Positions 55,401 to 64,000 of a stretch of 64,000 nt of DNA are shown here, in pieces; position 1 is the first letter of the stretch, and each line of letters opens with the position of its first letter. Under the pieces are notes generated by a model. It had not been told where the DNA came from. It did not search any database and was given only the letters and a program-made list of their open reading frames with translations. Origin of the DNA: Crossaster papposus (lineage: Eukaryota; Echinodermata; Asteroidea; Velatida; Solasteridae); contig JBAIAA010000120.1 of NCBI GenBank assembly GCA_037893245.1, positions 1,240,001-1,304,000 of the forward strand, written 5' to 3'. Position numbers and translations under genes: made by a program.

Positions 55401-58400
55401 AAACATTTGGCACACATTTTAAACTGTATACTAGATTTTTTTATCAACCTAATTTAGTTACCAAAAGACAGGTTGCGTGTGTCTGGGGGATCCTCCATGG
55501 CCCGCCTCCAACGGAATTCTTCTGGAAAACTGCCTAGAATCAGTTTATCGTTATACTTCTACACAATGGTTCTTTCATTCTTTTGAAACGTTCTAATTCT
55601 TTTCCTGTGTGATAATTGTTCCTTCCGACTCCAAGTTTTATATATTCTCCACAGTTCACTTGATTGTTTTTTATTACTACCTATTGTCTTATATTTGTAC
55701 ACGTCACATTCCCGCTGTGAATATGGCCACTGATGCCGGTACGGCGTTAAACCCAAAACTCACTCACTCACTCACTAGTTACTAAAAGTAAAAAACTTGT
55801 GTGTAGCTACCTGCATATTGGGGCTGTAAGGGTTGAAGCCACCAGATGCCCCTTTACAGTTTGTACGATCGTAGCCTTCCTGTTGCCTAAAAAGGACGAT
55901 AAAAAGAAAATGTAACTTGTGAGCAACAAAAAATGACAAACCTCTCGACTGAATAGAAAAGATAAAATTAATGTAAATATATAAATCAAACCCTAAAAAT
56001 ATGCATTGTCGTGATTTTTTTTCAACACATCGCTAGCCAATTCCTTACTTCAGGTCATGTTTTAAAAAAAACTGACATTAAAAGGAAAATGTAACTTGTC
56101 AGCAACAGAAAAGGGCAAACCTCTCGACTGAATAGCAACGATTAATGTAAATATATAAATCAAACCGTAAAAATATGTGTTGTCGTGATTTTTTCACCAC
56201 ATCGCTGGCCAATTCCTTACTTCAGGATATGTTAAAATAAAACTGACGACTACATGTAATTGGGAGTCAAGTTGTCACAATTTTTCCTTTCTTGTCCTGG
56301 GTTCGACTCCCTCCCAGGTTGACATAGGAATCAGGATTTTATTTTGAGTTTTCTTCCAACCTGTAAAATTAAACCCTTTTTGGGGTCTTTTCTCTATAAA
56401 TTTCTAAAGGGTTTTGACAGAGATGAAAGTAGCCTATGGAGAACAAAAATTGGCCGCCCAACAAAATTAGGCTGTACATAGAATGAGCCATTATTTTGAA
56501 AAGTGTGAATAGCTCCCTCTGTAGTTCAGAAAACTTATGTTGTTGCGCCCTCGCTTGCTTACTGCTTCGAGGAATTCTTGGTTTCATTACTAGATATAAA
56601 ACTGTAACAACAATTTGAAGTGGAATCTTAGGCTGGGCTTGTTTTTGATTGAAATAGGGGACATATAACAATAGAGGACAATAGGGTCCCCTATTTCGCC
56701 AAGGTCCCCGATTCCGACTCGTGTGCAAATCCTATGGAGATCATCCGAAAACGTATAAACAAAAGAGGGATAACGGTCGGACAATGCCCCCCTTCACCGA
56801 TTGAAGGCATTTACACACTTGTACTGTGTCCGAATTACTTGGCTATGGTTTAAAATTGCACACGAGTCTATGGTAGTGGCTGCAGCCGCTACCATAGACT
56901 CGTGTGTAATGTTAAGCCGTAGCCAAGTAATTTTAACACAGCCATACCTCGCAAATGTCCATCCTTCGTCCATTAACACCACTGTGTCCTCGTAGTGGAG
57001 GTTGTAAGAGGAGTGCAGGTGTACTGGTAACAGTCTCTTAGTATACACCTGTCCATGCTCCACCTTACACTGTATGGGGTAAAAGTATTAGATGAATAAC
57101 TTAGGTCTGGTTCCCAGAGGCTGCGACTGTGCAAATATATTTAAGATGATATTAAATAATATAGGTACCTGCACTTAAGCTCCTTATGTTGTATGAGATC
57201 GTGTACACAGTGGAAGCAAACTGAGGCGGCAAGGCAGCAGTATACCTTGCATTTATATTTGATGAGAAATATGTAGTGATTATTTTCAGTTTTGCTGTGA
57301 CTTTAATCGTGGAGAATTTATTGCAAAACTTACCTGCAAATGTTCCATAATTTCCTCTGAAGTATCCATTTCAAGTGGGGCTGTGAGCAATACAAAATAA
57401 ATATATTTCATTGCCTAAAATTAATTATTAACTCTTTTCTTGCTGGCCACTGACTTTACAAGCAAAATTTAAAAATATCCAAGTGTTTTGGAGAGTACAA
57501 CAAAGAATGGGCAATACTAGTATAGACCTTGTGCATAGCGGCCATCTTAGAGGGCATATTGTGTACAGCAGGTTTAATGACATGAAAAGGCATTGCCCTC
57601 TAAGATGGCTGCTACGCATATGGTCCATTGTAATGTGAATAACTATATGAGTTATTTTTAAATAATGCTGGTGGATATTGAGGCAGGCACAAATATTAAC
57701 TGCATTGTCTAAGTAAATATTGATATTTCGTCTTGGTTTACCTCTGTCGGTTGGAGTTATCCTTCCTACAGACGTCACCGAGTCAGGAAGCAATGTAAAA
57801 TCATCGACATTGTGGAGGTCCTGAGGTGAACAGACAATGTACAGAATGTCTTGAGAAAGATCTTAAGAAAGATAAATCATTATATCGATCACAAAAGAAC
57901 TCTCTTTAATCCATCCACAAACGCGAAGCGAATTTAATATCACAAAGCATTTGCTGCGAAAAAATTCGCCAAAATTAAAATGGAATTTGAAATGTGTTCA
58001 ACTTTTGAGAATTCGCGTTCACGGCAAGTATAAACTGGCCGTTACTCACATCAATAAGATAGTAAGTCCGATCACAGCTTCGTTCTGCCATGCCTCCTGT
58101 CGACACCACCAAGACATTGATACAGCCAAGATTCGACTCCTTAAACATGGAGTCCAGAAGCACGCCTATGGCACCGTCAACCCTGGCGAGGCTATTCATG
58201 GTCTGTCACAAAAGGAAAATGTCTCATTATGTTTTTGGGGTCGTTTGTAAGCTGTAGTTACTCTGTTAAGTTTAACACCATAATTACGTTGATCCTAATG
58301 ACATTTTTGAAATGTTAATCAATTTCTGTGCCGCCCCCAAACCGCTTGCCTGTACTCCTTATCCCACCCCAAACCAACCCAGCACTAGGAATTCGGTATG

Positions 58401-61400
58401 GAGTAAGGTTGGCGAAAGTTACTTTCCTCGCCTTCCACTACTGTTGGTACCCGGGTTCGATTCCTGCCCTGGTTTACACATTGGGATTTGGTTTTTAGTC
58501 CCAACTTATATGTGGGTTTTCCGATAACATCTTGTGGGGTTTCCTCCACCTCTGTTTCTTGTATTTACTGTGACTTTTTCTTATTGTCTTCTTATAGGTT
58601 TCTTCTGGCTTTGGAGCTACAGTGCCTAGGGCACTTTTGAGGAATCCTTGGTTTCATAACCAGTAAGATAAATAAATAGTAAAGAAAGGAGTAAATAAAA
58701 ATAATATAATACATTGTAAAGTCCCAACGGGACAATTACATTATTATTTTCTGTGTTTACCTCCTTAGAATCTAAGCCATACTTCTGAACTGTTACTCCA
58801 GGATCTTCAAAGTAGACGGTGATAAAACCCGGTCTGGGAAATAAAACCGAACATTCGTAAATTTGTAAAAGCTGCTGAAAATCTACAGAGAATACCAGTA
58901 TTTGTATTTTTGATTAAAAACAGGTGATAATTCATTAGGGCCATGTGAATAAAGACGTATAGTTGCAATTCCTGACAAAAATTGCTTTAAATTTCAACAA
59001 AAGCCAAGGAAATTATGGCCTGCCAAATCAAATTTAAGCCGCGTCCGAATTACTAGCCTATAGCTTAATATTACACATGGGTGTATAGTAGCGGCTACAG
59101 CCACTTCACATAGACCTGTGTTACTTTCAGCCATAGCCATGTAATTTAGAATAGCCTGAGATAACTTAATATTTTTCTTACCTTTCTGATGAGTCTAGGT
59201 GTAACCAATTCAGTACTGTTTGCATCCGATTGCGATAGTCAACTTCACTGGAATGGAAACAAAGTGTCTATGTAAATCCAAAATGCACATTTTGTAACAA
59301 ACACCTTGTTCTGTGCCTTCCACTGAATATAATCCTAGTTTTAATTTATGCTTTTAGATGCATATTAGTAAGAAAACTGGCTTGTCAAATGGAAAAGGAA
59401 ATTGCAGGACTGCAAATGGATTTGATTCCGTGTTTCTCTCAAAGTGAGCCACTTAGATCCTTATTTTACTCGTTCGAACAAATTTCTTTTCTAATAATCT
59501 AATTCTAACTTTGCATCGGCCTATAAACTCTTTGATCGTTTTAAACTCTTTGGTTGGTGTTGTAGTATTCACCATCCGCTTCTGTGACATGGGTTCGAAT
59601 CCCACCCAGGCATACATGTGAATTGGATTTGCAGTCCTCACCTCATTCCATGGATTTTTTCTGGAATGTTCTTTCAGCGTCCCCAAGGGGAGTCAGGTTG
59701 GCGTAGCGATTCTTTCCTCTTTTCCATCGCTGTGACCCGGGTTCGAATCCGGCCTGGGCCAATATGTGGATTGGATTTTTAGTCCCTGCCTTATTCCGTG
59801 GGTTTTCTCCAGGATGTTCTTCCGGGGTTTTCCTCCCACCTCTAAAACTGTACCTTCTTCTTGTTGTCTTCTTACTGTAAGTTTCTTCAGGCTTACGAGT
59901 TACAGTGCCTAGGGAACTTTTAATTTTGAGGGATCTTTAGTTCCATTACCAGAAACAATAAACAATAAACAATAAACCTTGAAAATGTAACATATCTTCA
60001 TTTTTAATTTTGTGTGTGAAGAATCCTTGGTTTTATTTATACCAGAAAGAATCCAATTCTAACCACCTGTCATATGTCTGGTAGTAAGACGGTGACGAAG
60101 GTCGTTCCTCATCAATGTCGCCCTCTCGTCCAATCCACGAGTGACTAGCAGTCAAAATACCATGATCTGCAGCAATGCCCCAAAGCTGTAAGAACAGAGA
60201 AACAAAATCTTTAAAAAAAAGATATTTTCTTGTGTGGGGGGTTTTCAATACTTTAGGTTTTGGGACTCTCATACATAGTATAGACCATGTGCCTGGCAAT
60301 ATGCGCACGCATCGTGTTTTACATAAATTTGGTTAAGAGGCAACATCAGAGGTCACATAATTCAAAGGTGGTCTGACCTGTGGCTTCACTCCTTAACCAA
60401 ATTTTATGCAAAACACGATGTGTGCGCATATTGCCGGACACATTTGAATACAGATGTCTATTGAGAGTCTTAAATTTTTGGAAAATTAAACTGTACTGCC
60501 ATCTCACCCCATTCTGCTGGAACCATCTAGAATCCATTCTACTGTAGGTGTTAGGATGTTCGGCTGGACCAAACTCGGTCTCATTTAAGCTGTAAGCTCT
60601 CAACCAATCTGAGGCTTTTCCGTGGTACGCTGGGTGAATACCCTAACACAACGAGAACAACTTGTTATTTGAATATACAAATAATTGTTTAATGAGGTAG
60701 TTTTTCCACTTGATCATTTCATTAGGGCTCTTGTAAAACCTGTTTACCAAGTTCTCGCTGTTTTGTAAAAAAAAATTAAAACCGGATCTAGGCGCAGGAT
60801 TATTTTTCACAAACATCGACCCCAGCGGGCCCAGGCCAACATTCCTTGGGCAGCACACCCCCACATGCCAGCTGCGAGTTGGTCGCTGACAAATATTGCT
60901 GGTCTTTCTCCGAGTTGCTCGTGGCGTGTTTATCAGTCATGCGTTTAGATTTTCGGAAAAAGTTTGCGCGTGTAAATGTCCTACGACGCAAAGCGAATCG
61001 GTTGATACTAATCAAACAGCTCTTCCACTTTAAAATAAAATGTTGTTGTTTGGGAAAGTAGGAATTTAAAGGAAAGATAAAACTAGGAAAACTACTTACT
61101 GTAACCAAAGAATAGAGATTGGGAATGCCAGTTGATGGATACGATGGAATGGTGTTGCCATGGACACCACACTCAGCTGAAATTAAAAAAATTAATATAT
61201 AAATTAATATAAAAAAAAAAGCAAATGCAAATTCCAAAAATTGAAGTCAATTAGTTCAAACATTAATAAGAAATTTCTAGCAGCCTTGGGTGCCGCGTTT
61301 GTATTGATTTCAAGTAGCAAAGTTGATTTTTTTTCTAAACCTCTCTCCTTTCATCTTAGTTTGATGTTGTCTTATCCCCTCCTCTTTTGACAAGTGTGTT

Positions 61401-62920
61401 ATTATTTTCCAGCCAGTAAGCAGTTTGCAGCAGTTTTAATCTTATTCATTATTATTTTAAAGTTTGAAGACGTAATATACAGTAAAATGATTTATCAAGT
61501 CGTGCTATATGACGTTTTTTATAAAATTTCTCCTTTCATCTTGGATTGAATGTTGTCTTGTCCCCTCCTCCTTTGACAAGTTTGTTATTATTTTACAAAG
61601 TTTGAAGACGTAATATACAGTAAAATGATTTACCAAGCCGTGCTATATTACTGACAAGAGACTGGTGTCTGAAGAAACCACTCTGGAATCCATTCAGTGC
61701 GATCACGACCAAAGGGGGGGTAGAATATCTAGGGAAAAATATTGTCAAGAGTCAACGCAAATTATACAAGAAATGCTACTTATATAAATGATAAATGAGA
61801 GGCATTCTGGCAAAAATTTCTGGAGAAAAATGCAAAAAAAAAGAAATGAAAGGAGTGATTACAAAAAATACTTGATTTGTTTCAAAAGGAACGGAGCAAT
61901 TTATAGACCTCAAGGAATTAGCAGGTTGGGAAACCAGACTAGTTGACTTGCACCCATTTATGGATGTGTAACAGTATTGAAAATAAATGTGGAGTAAACT
62001 AAATTTAATAAATTTGGGGCACTGTTTGAAAATAGATTTCCAACGATTGCCAGCCGGCAATCATTGGAAATTGATACAAATATCCACTTTTCTTGAAAAT
62101 CACAGCACACCAGGTGCCGTGATTTCACAGGATGCTTGAGACTGTTATTCACTTACGGTCAAGAAGGATATTTTTTTTATAATTCAGTAGTTTTTTTTAT
62201 GTTTGAAAATGGTGTATACTTCTCTTAAACATTCATTATTTGTATGATAACGGACAAATAATTATTGTGCATAACTAGGCAACTCACCTGTTTTTGTCTT
62301 TACACTCGTGCACACACATCTTGCCTTTGTTCTTGGAAAATGTTCCCTCAAAGCTCACCGCTGATTAAAAAAGACAGAGAATTGGAAAATGATAATTATG
62401 AGCGAACAAGTACCACAAGATTCACTTTTGTGCACTACAGAACTAAATTGAATTTAGATATATGTCATTGTTACTATTTTTGATAAAAAATTTAAAAAAC
62501 CTGTAAACCTAAACTGTTAACCAGTTTGCGCCGGGGTTATTTTAACATCACCGAGCCGAGGGGCAGGATTATTTTTACCGAAACTCGATCTGAAGCAGGT
62601 TCAGGCCGATAGTGCCGGGAAGCACACCCACGCATTTCCGGCGTTGCTCGTTGCTGACAGACATTTCCGGCCTTGCTCGTGGCGTGTTTATGGTCATCCG
62701 TTCTGAATCTGGGGAAAACTTTGCGTGTATATACGTCGTCCTCGGGCGCGAACTGGTTAAACCTTAAACATCTAAACTTTTATGTCCGCTCTGTTTTCAA
62801 ATGGCGAAGTAGAAATCTTCTGACAGAATTGGTTTTGATAAAGTAATACTTACAGGCTGCATTGCTGGAACCAATTCCGATTGCTATGGCCAACGCAACA
62901 AGTAGTAGAAAAATAACGAC
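49459..62920 (-). CDS. ENPP1/3-like protein with degenerate active site (pseudoenzyme), 22 exons, 5' end missing
   Basis: ENPP1-3 are membrane ectoenzymes hydrolysing nucleotide phosphodiesters. Exons: 62854-62920, 62288-62360, 61634-61728, 61100-61176, 60508-60642, 60067-60185, 59182-59247, 58761-58833, 58050-58202, 57742-57820, 57334-57380, 56948-57063, 55811-55886, 54450-54537, 53751-53959, 53327-53390, 52666-52832, 52066-52210, 51494-51574, 50768-50909, 49977-50130, 49459-49620. All phases join with no stop, 795 aa. Order: one hydrophobic anchor (VVIFLLLVALAIAIGIG), short linker with no visible somatomedin B domains, phosphodiesterase-like domain, acidic linker, nuclease-like domain (QDYCELFQSNFVAAF, NVVIGPVYDWDSD, VPSHYFIVASRC, QDVELISGLQLYPD). 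The zinc-binding Asp/His residues and nucleophile Thr are all replaced. The first exon was not found. Confidence 0.88.
51211..51448 (+). repeat. TTAA MITE with CCAGTTCGCGCC ends, copy 3
   Basis: The right end GGCGCGAACTGGTTAA is intact; the left end is shortened (TTTACCAGCGCCGGG). The interior is nearly identical to copy 2. It lies in an ENPP intron. Confidence 0.85.
51655..51845. repeat. hAT-like MITE remnant rich in GTACTCG
   Basis: GTGTTGTAGTACTCAACCTCG followed by many AGTACTC and GTACTCG words in both orientations. This composition is typical of some hAT MITEs, and its start resembles the TTGTAGTCGAGTCC ends above. Termini are not clean. Confidence 0.5.
52896..53108 (+). other. Plus-strand open frame inside ENPP intron, possible retroelement end
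   Basis: A 60-70 codon frame (EVGQKRLGWPSQDGLKRLG, then LGHCLYLVGYWYLNLLEEN) ends at a TGA at 53106. About 135 bp later comes a tail of AATTAATTAATAAATAAA type (53241-53290). A protein-like frame with a simple-repeat tail would suit the 3' end of a non-LTR retrotransposon, or a retrocopy fragment. I do not recognise the protein. Confidence 0.25.
54581..54694. repeat. TTAA element with telomere-like termini, subfamily 1, shorter copy
   Basis: TTAACCCTAACCCTGCC ... GGAGGGTTAGGGTTAA. The body matches 761-908 apart from an internal deletion. It sits in the ENPP intron just upstream (minus strand) of exon 54450-54537. Confidence 0.85.
54975..55184. repeat. TTAA element with telomere-like termini, subfamily 2
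   Basis: Starts TTAACCCTAACAATC and ends GGAGTTATGGTTAA. The body is shared with 32615-32812. It lies in an ENPP intron. Confidence 0.75.
55289..55800 (-). repeat. Ectopic inverted fragment of the tandem-array unit
   Basis: The reverse complement matches about 37900-38420 of array unit 1, including the inserted element (about 55464-55776 here) and the flanks TTTAGTTAC and GTTACATAACTTAATTA. It is therefore a copy of an array segment after element insertion, placed in an ENPP intron, 12 bp from exon 55811-55886. Confidence 0.9.
56245..56370 (+). repeat. tRNA-headed SINE fragment
   Basis: B box GGGTTCGACTCCC and downstream GTTTTCTTCCAACCTGTAAA match the order in the SINE at 59.7 kb. Intronic. 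Confidence 0.55.
56824..56945. repeat. Hairpin MITE, family A, abutting an ENPP splice donor
   Basis: Left CTGTGTCCGAATTACTTGGC and right GCCAAGTAATTTTAACACAG are inverted repeats, with CTATGGTAG...CTACCATAG at the centre. Its right end lies next to the donor gtatgg (56942-56947) of exon 56948-57063. Confidence 0.85.
57521..57628. repeat. Hairpin MITE, family B
   Basis: TATAGACCTTGTGCATAGCG...ATCTTAGAGGGCA is mirrored by TGCCCTCTAAGAT...GCATATGGTC. The related element at 60282-60441 starts TATAGACCATGTGC. Confidence 0.8.
58393..58680 (+). repeat. tRNA-headed SINE, copy 1
   Basis: tRNA-like head with B box GGGTTCGATTCC (58451), body with TGGGTTTTCC and GTGCCTAGGGCAC, ending in GATAAATAAATAG. 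Same layout as 59690-59975. ENPP intron. Confidence 0.75.
59038..59157. repeat. Hairpin MITE, family A, diverged copy
   Basis: GCCGCGTCCGAATTACTAGC...GTAGCGGCTACAGCC...CATAGCCATGTAATTTAG. Matches 56824-56945. Confidence 0.75.
59540..59688 (+). repeat. tRNA-headed SINE, truncated copy
   Basis: B box GGGTTCGAATCCC at 59591 and downstream CTCATTCCATGGATTTTTTC match the neighbouring complete SINE, which begins immediately after it. Confidence 0.7.
59690..59975 (+). repeat. tRNA-headed SINE with AATAAAC tail, copy 2
   Basis: A-box-like TTGGCGTAGCGATTC, B box GGGTTCGAATCC (59740), a body with GTGGGTTTTCTCCAGG and CAGTGCCTAGGG, and a tail (AATAAAC)n. The best-preserved SINE in the window. Intronic. 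Confidence 0.85.
60282..60441. repeat. Hairpin MITE, family B, copy 2
   Basis: GGCAATATGCGCACGCATCG...TTAACC..ATTTGGTTAAG is mirrored by CTTAACCAAAT...CGATGTGTGCGCATATTGCC, about 160 bp. ENPP intron. Confidence 0.85.
60779..61006 (-). repeat. TTAA MITE with CCAGTTCGCGCC ends, copy 4, degenerate
   Basis: The interior (GGATTATTTTTCAC, AAATATTGCTGGTCTTTC, GTGGCGTGTTTAT) is recognisable, but both ends are mutated. Confidence 0.65.
62517..62760 (+). repeat. TTAA MITE with CCAGTTCGCGCC ends, copy 5
   Basis: TTAACCAGTTTGCGCCGGGG ... GGCGCGAACTGGTTAA. Intact ends, ENPP intron 1. Confidence 0.9.
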
Positions 62921-64000
62921 CTGAAACACAGAATATAATAGAATATTCTTCTATCATAACAGAAATCTATTTTAATATTTTATATTTGTAAGCCAGTGGC
63001 ACTGGGGTTGGAGGCCTTCGTATCATAGTTTTTAAGTTACCTTTTTTAACTCCATGCATAATTATGTGCCACAGGTTATTTTAAAAAAAATTGTACTGTG
63101 TTGTTTTTATGTGGTGGATGCCAAATACATAATAACAATTATAATAAAGATGGGTAGGAGGCACAATATATTTTCTTGCAATTGGAAAATACAATGTTGG
63201 AAGCTTTTTCATAATTATATACACAATGCAGTGTGCAGCATTAAGCAATTTAAGGCCATAATTTTAGTTGATGTTGGTGCTCTAACGCCAATTCCTGTTT
63301 TTTAAGCAGTTTAGAAATTTCAAAAAATACACAATGAACAAAAATATATGTAATATGCTATTGGAATGTGTAACCTGACGTGAATTATCCTTGATTTACT
63401 ATTGATTTTACCCCCAAATACTGCTAACAGTGCCCTAGTTCAAGAATATTGAGAAAAGTGTTTTTTGTTTTTTAAGGTATTTTAAGGTTAACTCTTGCTC
63501 TATGAGAGTTGTTTATTGCATGGCAGTGCGAAATGCCAATGCACTCCAGCTGTGTGCATTTGAGGAGTATACACAGGCATTTTGGGGGGCCGAATATTGA
63601 GGTGCATTGGAGTTAAACAAGATGGTTAATGAATCCAAGATCGGATCAAGAATGTGGGACTCTTCCTTTTTGGGAATAAGTCCTGGGCACACATTCATTG
63701 CTCTGCTTACTGTTAGCGAAAAATGCCCGCTGTAACTCTAATAAATTGTTGCAATTGTTAGTAATACACAAAAACATGTCACCCAGTTCGCGCCGGGATT
63801 ATTTTAACATTACCAAGCCGAGGCGCAGGATTATTTTTAACGAAACTCGATCCGAGGCGGGTTCAGGCCGATGGTACCGGGAAACACACCCACGCATTTC
63901 CGGCCTTGCTTGCCGCCGACAGACATTTCCGGCCTTGCTCGTGACGTGTTTATGCATCATTCGTTTTGAATCTGGGAAATGCGTCCTCGGGCGTGTGAGA
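62921..64000. other. Right edge, upstream of the first visible ENPP exon
   Basis: The acceptor before exon 62854-62920 (ctgaaa read inversely) implies an upstream exon encoding the cytoplasmic N-terminus, but none can be identified with confidence before 64000. A TTAA MITE occupies the last 219 bases. Confidence 0.5.
63782..64000 (+). repeat. TTAA MITE with CCAGTTCGCGCC ends, copy 6, cut by window end
   Basis: Left end CCCAGTTCGCGCCGGG with the same interior as copies 2 and 5. The right terminus lies at or beyond the window edge. Confidence 0.85.

Overview
This is animal nuclear DNA. Genes are split into many short GT-AG exons, the intergenic DNA is AT-rich, and non-autonomous transposons are dense. 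The genes are recognisable metazoan orthologues, and the repeats (tRNA-headed SINEs, TTAA-flanked MITEs, hAT-like MITEs, hairpin MITEs) suggest a marine invertebrate, probably a deuterostome such as an echinoderm. The species is inferred from general character only.

Layout. (1) 0.4-4.4 kb, minus strand: 5' two thirds of transcription elongation factor TFIIS (TCEA); its 3' end lies off the left edge. (2) 4.8-9.6 kb, plus: PPP1R8/NIPP1, complete in 7 coding exons, head to head with TCEA across about 380 bp. (3) 11.0-13.3 kb, plus: OARD1/TARG1 macrodomain ADP-ribosylglutamate hydrolase with an acidic N-terminal extension. (4) 15.1-32.5 kb, plus: RGS22-like protein, 22 coding exons, about 1555 aa. 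(5) 35.3 kb: a small unrecognised gene whose first exon lies upstream of a 12.8-kb direct tandem array of 2.1-2.5-kb units (35.9-48.7 kb). Five units each carry the same short candidate terminal exon. (6) 49.5-62.9 kb, minus: a 22-exon ENPP1/3-type ectonucleotide pyrophosphatase/phosphodiesterase. All its exon phases join, but every zinc ligand and the nucleophile are substituted, so it looks like a pseudoenzyme. Its first exon was not found and may lie beyond the right edge.

The five recognised genes form no operon or pathway: two are nuclear (TFIIS in transcription, NIPP1 in PP1 targeting and splicing), and the others are OARD1, RGS22 and ENPP. Exon borders were assigned by hand from splice consensus, reading phase and family knowledge. 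For TCEA, PPP1R8, OARD1, RGS22 and ENPP all phases add up.

The most notable observations are the fully degenerate ENPP active site, the array of repeated terminal exons, a U12-type AT-AC intron in TFIIS, a MITE insertion with its paralogous empty site 430 bp away, TTAA elements with telomere-like ends, and hAT-like MITEs whose interior has become a satellite.
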